From Salinicola sp. (GTDB taxonomy: Bacteria > Pseudomonadota > Gammaproteobacteria > Pseudomonadales > Halomonadaceae): 64,000 nt of DNA. Each line of letters begins with the position of its first letter. The first letter of the stretch is position 1. The translations under genes and the position numbers were made by a program. The stretch is taken from positions 1 through 64,000 of the forward strand of contig NZNW01000132.1 in NCBI GenBank assembly GCA_002695065.1, in the 5' to 3' direction. Shown here one piece after another: positions 63,709 to 64,000 of this stretch. The notes beneath the pieces are model-generated. The model saw nothing but the letters and a program-made list of their open reading frames with translations. It had not been told where the DNA came from and did not search any database.

Positions 63709-64000
63709 TCAGGATCGAGTGGCAACAGCGTTGCCCACGCCCGCCTCGCGCATGGCGATCGGGTTGGGCGTGACCGGCATGCCGGGGGCGAACACCTTCT
63801 GGGTACCGTTGACGATCACTCGCTCACCGGCCTTCAGCCCGTCGCGGATCACCACCAGCTCTCCCACCTCGCGGCCGAGCTCCACCTGACGGGGCGTCAC
63901 CGTGTTGTCGTCGCCGACCACGTAGACGAAGCGACGGTTCTGATTGGCGAGCACTGCCTTGCGGTTGATCAGCATCGCCTCGCTGAGGTTGGCGACGGGC
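63709..64000 (-). CDS. RND efflux periplasmic adaptor (membrane fusion protein), C-terminal part
   Basis: This is the C-terminal ~97 residues of an adaptor that extends past the window end; the stop is at 63709. The segment AVLANQNRRFVYVVGDDNTVTPRQVELG, in part, and GLKAGERVIVNGTQKVFAPGMPV matches the membrane-proximal domain of AcrA/MexE-type adaptors. It lies 103 bases upstream of the RND transporter gene on the same strand and forms an operon with it. Confidence 0.9.
   Translation of the reverse strand, partial: PVANLSEAMLINRKAVLANQNRRFVYVVGDDNTVTPRQVELGREVGELVVIRDGLKAGERVIVNGTQKVFAPGMPVTPNPIAMREAGVGNAVATRS

Overview
This window is a stretch of high-GC gammaproteobacterial chromosome. The protein sequences and gene order point to a halophilic member of the Halomonadaceae (Halomonas, Salinicola or Chromohalobacter type); the genus is an inference. 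There are no tRNA or rRNA genes, no CRISPR array, no insertion sequence and no prophage. Much of the gene order (oxyR-recG, hup-rubB, ubiC-ubiA-phoB-phoR) resembles the Pseudomonas chromosome, so most of this is core genome with two catabolic islands set into it.

Layout. 1-3862: the end of a branched-chain type 2-oxo acid dehydrogenase operon (E1 beta, E2 with two lipoyl domains) followed by an unusual serine/threonine kinase. 3863-6952: a sodium:neurotransmitter-type symporter, a small basic helical protein and an RpiR/HexR-type regulator. 6953-12572: an SOS-controlled mutasome operon (perfect LexA box, imuA-imuB-dnaE2) with an apparent frameshift in imuA and repeat-derived inserts in imuB and dnaE2. 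12573-20705: zapG/yhcB, uvrD, phoU, cysZ, sodA, a siderophore-interacting protein and an M23 peptidase, the last two separated by a 161-bp palindromic element. 20801-24785: a chemoreceptor with a sigma-28 promoter, then phoR and phoB read from an 11-bp-phased Pho box. 24804-29444: ubiA, ubiC, a rubredoxin reductase gene, HU, a small unknown gene and a pirin.

29574-32855 holds trpBA and the divergent LysR regulator trpI. TrpB carries a 39-residue in-frame insertion near its N-terminus, encoded by a chain of hairpins that looks like a palindromic repetitive element. 32816-40149 reads as a D-apiose/D-apionate catabolic cluster: GntR/FCD regulator, Gfo/Idh/MocA dehydrogenase, an apionate lactonase split into two overlapping genes, an MFS transporter, a TIM-barrel decarboxylase and an apionate oxidoisomerase. 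A 15-base site (14 of 15 identical) in both promoter regions is a candidate operator.

40159-48631: an MpaB/DUF2236 oxygenase-like protein, a DUF4105/Lnb protein, a YccS-type membrane protein that may start at ATT, recG-oxyR and a YeeZ-like reductase. 48889-59808: a complete carbon-phosphorus lyase system (phnCDE, phnF, phnGHIJKLMN, phnP) with a terminator between phnE and phnF. 59817-64000: thpR, an RND multidrug pump and the C-terminus of its adaptor, which runs off the window.

A recurring theme is short tandem duplication and palindromic DNA: 30-bp units at 4001, 27-bp units in imuB and dnaE2, a 24-bp pair in dnaE2 sharing a core with the 4001 array, GAGC(T/C)AC heptads after two stop codons, a 15-bp duplication over the phnD stop, the 161-bp element and the trpB insertion.
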